Source of the DNA: Blastomussa wellsi
Taxonomy: Eukaryota > Cnidaria > Anthozoa > Scleractinia > Plerogyridae
Assembly (NCBI GenBank): GCA_947652115.1
Contig: OX393561.1
Span: 32,849,881 to 32,913,880, forward strand
DNA: 64,000 nucleotides
Reading direction: 5' to 3'
The translations under genes and the position numbers were made by a program. Positions 47,926 to 59,259 of the stretch are shown here, piece after piece. The notes under the pieces were generated by a model. That model saw only the letters and a list, made by a program, of their open reading frames with translations. It was not told the origin of the DNA and searched no databases. Each line of letters begins with the position of its first letter. Within the stretch, counting starts at the first letter, position 1.

Positions 47926-50455
47926 ATTCATTTTTAATCGAACTTGTTCTCGGCGTCGCCGTCGTGGTTTCTTAGCTGGTTTAAAGACTATCTATTTTCT
48001 CAAATCGTTAAAAGAGCGTGCTCTTTTACCGTTGACAAAATATAGAGGCTATGAACAGTGTACTGATTTGCTTTGTCCACTCAACCCATATTGCACCAAT
48101 CATGGCATGGAAAATCGCACGTCAAACCAACACCACTCACTCGACTTTTTTTTTGACGCAGGGAGAGAGGGGTGGGGCGGGACACTGTCCAAACTTTTAG
48201 CAAGGTTAACCATAACTATAAAGACCATACAGAGACAAAAATAAGAGCATCTATGTTCTGCCGAGATCTGCGCTACAAAAAGGACCGCGAGTTGACAGTT
48301 GTCTTCCTTTCAAAACGGTATTTTAAACGGACGATAGACACGTGGGGCCTTTGTTCCGCGTGCAGTGGAGCGTATTGAGCGAACGTGAGTATGCATTCGT
48401 TAAGTACCTATACATCATGTGGTCCGCAACAGCTGAGGCTTTCAGCTGTCTGCGAGGGGTGACAGTTCTGATGCAAAATAAATCCTTCTAATGAAAAAAA
48501 AAATTGGCAAAACGCCTCGTGCTAGATGAAAAAACAAGATAACGTAATAAAATTAGGGACGGACGCGGTGAGTTTTGTCTGTTATGTTCAATTTTTGTTC
48601 CGCGCAGATATCAGGATTTAAAAGTTCGCTCCGAGTGTAAGTTAGTGATGTTTATAGTGTAGTGTTGTCTAATTTAAGCCCTCTCTAGATCTTGACATCC
48701 TTTGCCAAACACACCCTTGGAAATTGACTGGTTACAAACCTTGAAGGCTGCAAACACATTTCTAGCTTTCAAACTGATCAAATTCAAGTTGATCAAATTG
48801 AAATCAGTCAAATTAATCAAAGCAAGAAATTGTCTAAGACGAAGGCAAAGGCTTAAAACGACGCTTCACGGTTCATTTAAGCTGTAAGAGAGTAGTTAAT
48901 GTGTACAAATGTCGTGACCCCCGACACGTAGGCATTGTGACGCTTTGTGAAGACTGTTTTGACGTGAATTCCTGAGATGTAAAAATAACAATTTACAGCG
49001 TGACCACAATTTAACGTTTAACTTCGTGTTAATACGAAAATTGGTGTTTTAACACTATTTAAAGGCATCTGCTTCGTCCTTTCGCTGACGTCCAAGCAAA
49101 AGTATGCCCAAACACCCTTTTACAATCATAAAATTTCCAGCAACAACCCAAATAATCTTTTGTCCACAACAAACTGGACATCATAAACTATTTATTCTTC
49201 CTCAAGGAGAAAAGCAGAGTAAATTAACTATATATTGCAACGTACCATTTCTTGCAAAAGAAAAGTATTTTTTACTGAAATTTAACTTAAACGAAAAGAA
49301 AACAACTCCTTCTTGTCCAAGAAGAGCAGAGCAACGAACATTTTGCTGACGTACATGAAAAATTAGCGGAAATGGCATAATGAATTCTAATTGAGAAGAC
49401 AAAGGTAAATCCTACCGAAATGTTAAGAAAAAAATGATAGAAGTCTAGTGTGGTGCATCAAATAAGTGATTTTGGTTTTTAAGCTGTTTATAAACTGTAC
49501 ACCTACGTTTCCGTTGAAAACGCAAACACGATGTTTGGACTGTTTTTCTTTCTTTGAACACTCCTGTTTTAGTCGTTTTCTGCGTAATCATCTTTACTCT
49601 TTTTGATCTAGTTCAGTGGCGCGATGTGTGTTTAACACAATGCGCGTGTCACTTGGGGCGCCTTTCTTGTCACTCTTTGTCACGGCGGACAATAGATTGT
49701 ATATTAGCTTCAAAAACTGTTTTGGCTTTTGAATAAATGTCGCGGATCAGTGAATTACCTCTAATGAATACTTTGCAAGTATTTTGCACGATTCTTGCTG
49801 AATGCGCTGAATATCAACTCACGCAACCGTACCGACACAATATCAGAGTTGCCGATGTTCACACTGCGTGGAAGTTATTTTTAATTGGTTAACAATCCAG
49901 AATCAATCAACATTAACAACATTAATGTGTGCCGTTTAACGAAAATTTAGCAGTCAATTTGTTTATCAGAGGATCAAAATACCACAGGGCAAGACCTGCT
50001 TTTGCGAATCGTCTAGAAATAATCCCAGGTCAGTAACATTAACAAGGCATCGAAGTATATCTCAAAAACATTACAAGACAATGTTCAAGGCATCGAGCAT
50101 GGTGTACAACAATTAATTTTCATATCATCTGAGAGGTCGCTATTCTGCGCCGACAGTGTTAGAAGTTATTAGCAAAGTTGTTAAACTTGTTATTAGTCGA
50201 CGCCAGGTGGTGACAAAGATCCAAAGGTTTCTGAACACAGAATCTCGTCTGGTTGCATTGAAGCAAGACGTTTTTGGTGGCTCCGGTAAAAATACTTCCA
50301 TTCAACACATGTCAACATGGACGTGCCACGAGGATTGAAGAATAGTTCTTCAGTTTATAAGCTTGAATAGATTGAACACAACTCAAGCCATTCAAAGACA
50401 CATTATAAATTACGGTTGACGATAGGTGGAGTTTTAATACTACTTGGCCACATCA

Positions 50456-53400
50456 ATGGTTTGTTCCAAAGTTGATAGCAGTGAGCAGATAAGCATTATG
50501 AACGGCGACACAAGCAGCAAAGTCGATGAGGACGCTTGTAGAAATAGAACTATTGACATTTTAACGCCAGAGGGAAAGACGTTTAGGATAAGCGCCGGAG
50601 ACAATACAACGATAAAGAGTATAAAAACTGACTGCGAGCTCTTTTGTGGCATTCCATCCGACCTTCAGCTTATAAAACTCCAAAGCAAAGACCTCTGCAA
50701 CGATGACACTATTTCAAGTCTTAAGATATCGGACGGTTGCACATTGAGGCTAACAGTCCCACAATGGTGGCAAAAATTTGTATCCACGTGTTACAAAGGA
50801 GACACGCAACAAGTGCGAAAGAGAATATACGTCAAAATGAGCCAAGTTTCGCACGAAGAACGTAGCTTCACAGCGGCGTTCATCGGCGCAGTTAAAGGAA
50901 ATCACAATCTTATGTTCGCAGCGTTTGCGGGAAGGAACATAAACTTACACAGCAAAACTAAGTTGAGCGGAAGAAATTTGCTACATGCGGCAGTTTCTGG
51001 TGGTAGCACAAGCTGCGTGGCGAACATTCTAATGAATGGGGGGAACTCTTTGCTCGAGGCGCCCGACAATACGGGTGAAACCCCCATAAGAATGGCCAAG
51101 AAACTGTACGGCAAGGCAGGAGATATTGTGAAGTTTTTGAACGTTTATCTCGAGCTTCACCGGCGCGAAACTAAAAATTCTGGTTACTGGGACAACATCG
51201 AGCGCAACAATAAAATTTCAGATGTGGTTAGCGCGGATAATAATGGCGATGAGAGCCAGTTTCAATCAGATGAAAACATTAACACCCAATTCGGAAACCT
51301 TAATCTGGACTCGGATGAACGGTCGGGAGAGAAGACGAGAACTAACTATACAGAGACAGAATTTTTTATTGCGGACAAGCCTGCCAAATGTTTGCGTTCA
51401 GTTGCGAAAGTAAATATCGAAGACTACGACGCCACAACGCGACAAAACTCGTTGGCCCTCAGGTTGGACAGTTCCTCTAAGCTAGATGAACAAGGGATCA
51501 ATGAAAGCGCTAACAACTTAAGCTCTGGCGAACAGGGGTGTGCACAAAAAAGTGACACTGGGTATTACAGTAGTAATAATCAAAGCATTGGTAAAGATGC
51601 GAAACACGTCACGGAGATGCTTTGGAATGAGGATTTGTTTACACAGAACAAGAAAACGCCTCCGATTGAGACAACAACAAACCAAGAGTCAAAACAACAA
51701 GCAGATGAACCAGACGACGTCACCAACGTGCCAATACCGTCCGCTGACCCATCTGCAGGCTGCGATGCTGACTCCAGCCCCTGGCCTAAACCACCGAGGC
51801 GCGCCCAGCTACGAAAGCAGGTTACCGTAGAGCATCGGCGAAAGAAGTCCACAATGGAAAGGCCGAATTTAGAACAGCTTTTGGCGATGAGATCGGACAA
51901 CAGCTGTGTCCCTGATGGACACAACAGTGAAGGACTTGTAAACGAGACACGTGATAGTGAAGGGCTGGGGAACCAGTCGCGAGAAAGTGAGAGGTTCGCG
52001 AATGAGTTAAGTGATAACGAGCGAACTCGCGAGGGACTCGCGAATGAATCACCCGAGAAACAGTGCAGTACGATCACGAAGAATGGCGTTCTGGGTGTAA
52101 GGAAAGATCAGGCTACCTTACAAACAGCCACTTCGTCACAAAACCGTGACACCGACGCCCAGTGCCAGTCTCCGAAACCTCTTCGAAGAGCTCAACTAAG
52201 GAAGAAGTCTATTGTGGAGCAAAGAAGGCGACGATCAGTTGCGGCAAGACCAAACCTCGAGGAACTTGAAGTTAACCGTGAAGAGAAGACAGAGGACGCG
52301 AGCGCTGTGGAATCCAATGAAGGGTGGAGTGCTGTGGAATCTAAGGAAGAAGAATCAAGTGCTTTGGAATCTAAGGAAGAAAGGCCACCCGCTGTGCACC
52401 CCAGGGATAGAGGAACCGCTGTGGAATCCAGTGAAGGGTCGAGTGCTGTGAAATGCAAGGAAGATGCTGTGGCTGTGGAATCGAGTGCTGTGGAACCTAG
52501 GAAAGCAGGGACGACTGCCGTGGAATCCAAGGAAACAAGGTCATCTGCCCTGGATTGCAATGAAGAAGAGTCTCCCGTTTCAGCAAGATACGTGCTACAA
52601 CTGTGGCAAGAACAAGCCCAGGAGTCCACGGCAGCTGCCTTGTCGGGTGATGAATCGGACACCAGTCACTCTCCGAAGATTCCAAGGAGGGCTTTCCTCA
52701 GAAAACAGGTGTTCATGGAGCAGAGAAGGAGACGTTCCGCAACTGAAAGACCGAATATTTTCAAACTAATTTCAGCGAATAAGAAAGAGAACGATGATGG
52801 GAACGTCAGCCAAGGGGCCGCTGAAATAGCATGCCACGAAAAAGAAAAAGAAAAGCCGCCTTCGGATGGTGAAAACGATGTTTCTGCTGTTTCTGTCGGC
52901 TATGAAAGTGTTACTTATGACATCTCGGCTGTTACGCCTAGCAGCGATGTTTCAATGAAAGAACATTCAGTGGAAGATAAAGAAACACCAGAACCGCTGT
53001 CGCATGCACCAGTAACAGAGCAAACCCCACACCAAGAAAGGTTCCCCATTAGGGCCTCACAAAGATGTGCCAACAATGGTCCTTTACTGGAGGCCCGTGC
53101 AAAGAGACACCAACGAAATAACCGTTCGTCTTTGAGTGGAGACGAATCAGACGTTAGCGACCACGAGCAAAACGTCATCCATGAGACCGTTACGTCCATC
53201 AGCCGCGTGGCAAAAACGCAAAGAAGACGCCTTCCTGTATTACCAGACAAAACGATAAGGCTGCCACTCATCAAAATTGAGGACAGCGGCACTTTCGTTG
53301 TCTCAGATTCACCTGATCAACAAGTTTCTAATCACGTGAGAGCTTCTGGAGCTGCGGGTGTCGAGAAAACGCCACAAGCAATCACTCCTCATCCTCCAGC

Positions 53401-55958
53401 TGGCAGGTCTCGCTCTGGATCAATATGCAGTGAGGATTCGGTGTCGTCTGGAGAGATGTTCTCAGCCAGACCAAGGTAAGGGCCATGGGCACTCGCCACT
53501 GCAATTATCCATTTTCTAAACGAGCAGGGGACTGGGTACAAACATATTTCTCTTTGGTACAAACATTCAATATCGATTGAATTGAAAAAAAAATGGGACA
53601 CGTCACCTGAAAGAGCATCCAAACATTAGCAAATTTACCAAATTTGACGGTTAGTGGTTTAAACCCAAAGGCACGGTACACTTAGTATGGATTGGAGGGA
53701 CAGGCGTCCTCCAATCCTACTAAGCTCTCTTATTTTAAACGTGTACCATGCCTTTGCGTTTAAACCGATAACCATCAGATTTGGTAAATTTCCCAATTTT
53801 TGGATCGTCTTTCAGATGACATGACCCATTTTTAATTCAATCTATATTAAATATTCGTACCAAGAAAAAATATATTTGTACCCAGTCCCTGCTCGTTTAG
53901 AAAGTGGCCAATCCCGCTGCCAACAGCGAAGAGTCCAAGAGTGAACACCTTAGATCTCATTTCTTCGTGCAGTCTTTTATCCAATCAGAAACCGATGACA
54001 GCTTCTAGTTCACTTTCGATTGGATTAAATCTGCACGAAAAAATGTGAATTCATTATAAAAGCGCAGGTCACACTTTGGGCTACCATCGAATTCTTTTTC
54101 GAATTGGGCAGGAGTCAATGTAAACCCCCCACACCCCCCCCCCTACCCCGGGGCAACGTGGGGATTAATCGGGAAAAGAAGGGGATTTGAGGGAAAGCGC
54201 ATCCCCATGGGGGTTGGGCATTGGGATATATTTGTATTTAACTGTTTTCATGTTAAGGGGTTTGGGTGGGGATTTGTTGTGAGCCGGATGTTGCGAAGAC
54301 AGCGGTTGTTCATCTCAAATTTCAACTTGTATGCTTTTCCTTGAAGGATCCTCGAGTGGTTAGTGTTTTTCTTGTTTAAATATTTTTTTTAAATAAGTAC
54401 CAGTGAGCAGCACACAGCAACAGATCTTGTCAACTTCCTATATTTTCTCCGACCGGTTTTGTCTGATCACACATTGGACATCGACATTGACTCCTCCATT
54501 AGTTCAAACAGTTTTCTTTCACATTTGTTTAGATTTTTATAAATACAAAGAGAATGCAGTGAAAAATCGTACCAAGAGCTAAGCTTGTCGAATACGAATT
54601 TGTTTTCACAGGGCACACAGTGAAGATGTAAACAGTAACAGTACCCAGCCCGCACCGCGCGCTACAAGTGTTCCAATGAAACAGAGAAGGAAAAGTGTTC
54701 CAAACAACACGTTCAGCCCGATGCACAACACTCCGATAAAACCAACAAGGAGGTGCTCTATACAAGTTGATGAGCTTGAAGAACAGGGGTAAGTTCTTGC
54801 ATAGGGATGCTTAGATGAAGCACACGTGTCTCACTGATGATTATCACGAGTCACGCCAATGTCGTTCCCAGAACCTCTACTTCTATTGCTCAATAACAGG
54901 AAGTGGCGACGACTCTGGGAACGAGATTTTACTTTGTGACAATGATGTGGGTTTCTCTGGAATACTTATTGCAACCAGCTGCATGTTTTGCATCATATTT
55001 CATTATCACAATCTAAATCGATAAGAAACAGATAACTCAAACAGATTGATTAAGCCAAAATTAAGAATTCGTTCATGCTTAGTGTGTGTATATCGAGATT
55101 TATTATTTTCAAAGTCGCACGACGCCCAGACTTGGCCAGAAAGTCAAGTTAACATCCGTACATAACAGATATCCTGCGATATACATAGGTTGTCAAGATT
55201 CCTCCGAGATCTTGCAAATCGTAGCAAAACCACAGTTCTTCTAGCTGTAAAATGCGTTTCAATGACAATTTGTTAAAGTAAATGGTTTTGAATATCGTCC
55301 AATTCTAGCTATCGCCTCAATCAACTCTTACGCAACTACCGCGCTCTCTAAACTTTCGGCCACGCTGGGCATGAACCGATTTAATTAAACTTATCACTGA
55401 CAGAAACATAACCCGTGTAATTTTCACAGCTTTCAGATGAGTCCGCAACTTCGCGCAAGATTAAAACTATGTGGACAGCCTCGTGAAAACTTACCATGGA
55501 ACGAATGGAAAACAAGGAGACGGTCTGGCTCCATTCCTGATGGAAGCGAGGGCGAAGCGGAAGCAGAAAGCGCAGATCATGGAAAACTCAACAACAAAGA
55601 TACGCGCGTGGACACGGGGGTCGACACGCGGGTCAACACGCGGGTCGATGCGCGGGTCGATACACGCGTTGCGTGGAACGAGAAGAAGGGCCCGCAACCT
55701 GCTGGGCATGGAAATACCCGGATGACTTTCACGGAGTGGCTTGACAACAAAGACGCCATGGAAAGAACAAGGCCCATCTCTGCACATGCTGCAAGGAGCG
55801 AGCAACATAGAAATGATAACGACCATGAGCGACAATTGCAGACTGCTAAAAAGTATGACGAATGGCTACGAAAGAAAGATCGAGAAGCATTGGAGCAAGA
55901 GGAAATGCTACGGAAGAAAGCGAGGAGAAAATTTCACAGAACATACAAAAAGAAGTGA
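50456..55958 (+). CDS. Tandem gene B: ubiquitin-like/ankyrin protein with CCDC34-like C-terminus (1241 aa)
   Basis: Exons 50456-53475, 54612-54788 and 55430-55958, both introns phase 2. The N-terminus repeats the gene A plan: ubiquitin-like fold (about 30-100, SIKTDCELFCGIPSDLQLI), PQWWQKF (102-108), SHEERSFTAAFIGAVKG, and an ankyrin pair (about 172-230, GRNLLHAAVSGG then TGETPIRMAKK). The long disordered part carries three copies of an about 30-residue basic motif (RRAQLRKQ...RPNLEQL type) near residues 446, 573 and 740. Between the last two lies a run of AVES-K-E-type repeats. Two copies of LSGDESD follow. A 59-residue extra exon, not seen in genes A and C, is basic and Ser/Pro-rich. The last exon begins with LPWNEW and contains a 12-bp minisatellite, then FTEWLDNKD and YDEWLRKKDREAL. 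All exons are open and in frame. Function unknown. Confidence 0.85.
53511..53907. mobile_element. About 400-bp foldback in intron 1 of tandem gene B
   Basis: Arms of about 190 bases (TTTTCTAAACGAGCAGGGGA inward; the complement ends at 53907) meet near 53708. The outer end starts 35 bases after the splice donor. Confidence 0.8.
55602..55673 (+). repeat. Coding 12-bp minisatellite in gene B
   Basis: Five to six copies of an ACGCGGGTCGAC-like unit encode tandem D-T-R-V tetrapeptides. It is in frame and absent from the paralogues. Confidence 0.85.
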
Positions 55959-57968
55959 CTGAGTGGGACTGGGTTCCATCGTTACCAAGGATTGGAAAGA
56001 ACTCGAGGATTTCCTCCGAGTCACAGGATTTATTATTATTGCCATGCCCTGTAAAAGGCTGGTATGCTTGTGATCAATTAAAATTTAAGCTCGTTCCAAG
56101 CAAAATAAGTTTAGAATACTAACGCTAAGATTTCTCTGACCTGTCTTCCACTCTTTTCAATCTCTCTTTTCAGTCTAACAAATGCCATTTGAAGAGGCAA
56201 GAATTAAGGGAGCTACGTCACGATATTTTGAGTTATTTTATGCAACGAAACAAATTACCCTTAAAAACGTAGGAAACCTACAACTAATAGTTTACTAAGG
56301 AAGAAACACACCAAAGAGGTGATACTAAACCAAAAGGGAACAAGGATGGAGAAGATTGAGACGGATTACAAATGACGATTTTGAAAAATTTAGGCTACAT
56401 TTTTCAAAATGCACGAGCCGTGACGTAGCTCCTTCAAAGAGACATTAAGCAACTACCTGCGTGGGATATCAAAATACAGACATTTAGTTGTATGTCAGTT
56501 TGCGTGAAGAATCCATACCACGTTGCCTAGCAACTAATCTAACGCAAACCACGGGTCGGGTTTGACTGCAAAGTGAGTCTCCAAGTGATGTTTTTTCTCT
56601 CAAAGTCAGTTTTCAAGTGGTGTCAGTCCCGCAAAGTCATTTAGCGAAAACTGAGATAACTAACATCCATCCATCCCATTGATTGATTGATTGATTGATG
56701 TTATTTGGTGAGATGAGTAATTTCATGATTTACAGAACATATTAAAAGTACGCTTTAAAAACAAAGTACTTTAACAAAAAATTAATATATATTACTTTAC
56801 GAAATCTCATACAGATGCAAGGTATTTAATGTACAAATATTCACTTTAACGTAGATCCAAATAAAATGTCATATGATTTACAGGAAAAATTTTCGTCCAT
56901 TGTGTCTTGCAAATAATGAATGTAAATGAAACTATACCAAAAAATCCCTGGGATTATACAGCAACGTAAGGGAGTGTGGACAAATATGGGGTGGCGTGGG
57001 GGTTTATGAGCTAACATATCCAGGGCCACTGGTTTGTTCTTTACGTTCAACCCCCCCATCCAAAAAAAGAAAATATCATTTTTCCCTAAAAAATAGATGA
57101 TATCAAACGTCAATATAAGAACAATGTGGTGTAAATTTTATATTGATAAGGAAGGTTGCTAAACGGCCAATTGAAATGTTTGGCTTGATCCTATCTGGTC
57201 TTAATTATTATACTGCAATAATTTATTTGATTTATGTATTTTGCTTTCTCGAGGATCTACTCTGATAATTCCAGTTTCAATAAAGTGTATGTATGTATCC
57301 AGAAAATGCTATAACACGTCCTTTGAGCAGGATATCAGGCTGGTCATGTGTGTGGACACGCCCTTCTCACAGCACCACAACTACCTAGCCCAGACCAATT
57401 CGGGTGAAAATGAACGAATGATTCTACTCAGTAGTAGAAAGGGACTATCCTGCCACCAGCTGGTGCATTGAGTCGTGCTGTAGTGAAATGTGGACGTGCT
57501 AAAGGTTTTAGAGGAAGAAGTAGATGTGTAAAAGGGTTCCCTGTACATTGTTGTGCAAATGTGGTGACTGTAGCGACACGGATGGCAGATCTGTCTCCTC
57601 CGCAGAGTCTCCGGGGAGGGGGAGAAGTGGAGAATGAAAACTCTGAATTCCCTTCTCCCCAGGCTCTACGCACTTTCTTTTCACCTCTCCCTATTCCCCT
57701 TCCCGAAAATGAAAGAGGCTTCTGCGGAGGAGAGAGGATGGCAGATAGGGACTCTGAACATTGAGTCGTGTTGGTTCCTGTGCTGTAGCTTATAGGAGCG
57801 CCTATTAGAATAGCAAATTTCTCTGCGTTTGCCGAAAGTAATGAAGACTGTGAAATGATAGCTTGCGCCGCAGACGCCCTTAATCAACTAGGATTATGTG
57901 ATACGTCCAGCTGCAACGCAAACTATGAAATGAGTGTAATGAAATCATATGTCAATTTTAACCTTGAA

Positions 57969-58377
57969 ATGACCGCTCATCCCGGGGGGGGGGGGGTGGT
58001 GGGTGGCACTCGCATTATACATGACGGGGAGGGGGTCCGACGGAGCTTCATATTGCAAGCCCCCCAAAATACACGGCCCTGAAAATTTAGACCCCCAAAA
58101 ATACCTGGCATCAAAATTTTATACCCAGGACTTAAATACCTCAATACGGATTTATTCAATCAAACAGACTTTTCTAATGTATGATTTTGTACGTTGCTGA
58201 AAATTTGACAAAAATATATTTCGCTCGGAGATGTGACCTAAAAAAATCCTTGACAGATCTCTTGACCCCCAAAAAATACCGAGGGTGTAAATTTTCAACC
58301 CAAAAAATTACGTCGGACGCCCCCCGTCATGTATACGGTGAGTACCCACCCCCACCCCCCCCCCCCCCGGGCCGCTC
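57969..58377. mobile_element. About 400-bp inverted-repeat element with poly-G/poly-C ends
   Basis: CCGCTCATCCCGGGGGG at the left and CCCCCCGGGCCGCTCAT at the right; ATACATGACGGGG and CCCCGTCATGTATAC sit just inside. Two AGACCCCCAAAAAATACC-type segments lie in the middle. Non-autonomous element. Confidence 0.65.
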
Positions 58378-59060
58378 ATATTCTCTAAGACTTTTATCTT
58401 TGGTGTTAATTCAAAACATTTGCATTAAAATGACAATTTGACATCGTATCAAGTCATTTTGGTCCATTTTGTCGTAACAAAGAATCTGATCGACGCCATT
58501 TTGAAAATTTCCCCCTTCCCCCTGACAGTGGTCATATCCAGATTGCCTATATCTTTGATATTTTCCCCATGATATCTAGTATTTATGTGCCAAGTCTCAT
58601 TCTTTTATCATAAAGTGCACAATACTTTCACTTTTCCACTGAACTACATCAACTGAACTGACAAAATAAAGAAAAAACAAAAGTCGTGTTATATTGGTGC
58701 GTTTGTTTGTAAATGGAATATTGGTTACATGTTTTACATCACAATGGCTACGAAGACAAGTTTTGTAATGGATCGCTTAACAAATCTTGAAGGCCCTAAA
58801 TCGTCGGATAGGCACCTAATATGAGTAAACAAAAACTAAGGCCTTATTAATGCCCCTTGGGGCTTACCAGCTCTCTGTTAATTATTCTTGTCCATAAGAT
58901 TTTTTCTTCATTTACTCACAAAAAAGCGCTTTAATATGTTGACACGCCAACAAAAAACTTAATATGTAAAACATTTTCACCGTGGAACGCACATTTTAAA
59001 CTTCTTTTATTCCGCGAAATGCAAAAACAGGCAGTCGCTTGTTTCTTGGTGATGGGGCAA

Positions 59061-59068
59061 TATATATA
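59061..59068 (+). promoter_or_regulatory. Candidate TATA box of tandem gene C
   Basis: TATATATA about 195 bases before the ATG at 59260, at a distance similar to that in gene A. Confidence 0.35.
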
Positions 59069-59259
59069 ATGTTTCTCACGCAACTGTGATCACTTCTGTG
59101 AAGACATAATTTCGCCCACGTTGGTAACAAGTTTAAGGGGAGCTGTTGAACGACATCACGAAGACCTGATATCGACAAACTGAGATACATCTGCGGAGCA
59201 AATGCGGAAGAAGAACACTGTTTATTGACAGGATAGATCATCTTTTGAAAAATCAAAAG

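Larger units (their letters stand above)
44869..50455. other. Intergenic stretch between tandem genes A and B
   Basis: 5.6 kb with repeats listed separately, plus a small inverted repeat (46037-46058 against 46094-46112). A coral-type interspersed repeat at about 47040-47270 begins with ACGGCAACGGCAACGACAAC. No coding exon is recognised; open frames such as 47864-48244 are repeat-derived. Confidence 0.5.
55959..59259. other. Intergenic stretch between tandem genes B and C
   Basis: 3.3 kb. It includes a GATT microsatellite near 56680-56700 and the element at 57969-58377. Overlapping open frames at 57428-57764 encode no recognised domain. Confidence 0.5.

Noticed and set aside
51580..52077. 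Long minus-strand open frames inside gene B (also 52192-52662 and 52915-53292)
   Set aside because: They are antisense shadows of the repeat-rich coding exon, are Ser/Leu-rich, and have no domain or splice context.
57428..57764. Overlapping open frames on both strands near 57.5 kb as a gene
   Set aside because: There is no domain, no splice sites and no homology I recognise; GC-rich composition keeps both strands open.
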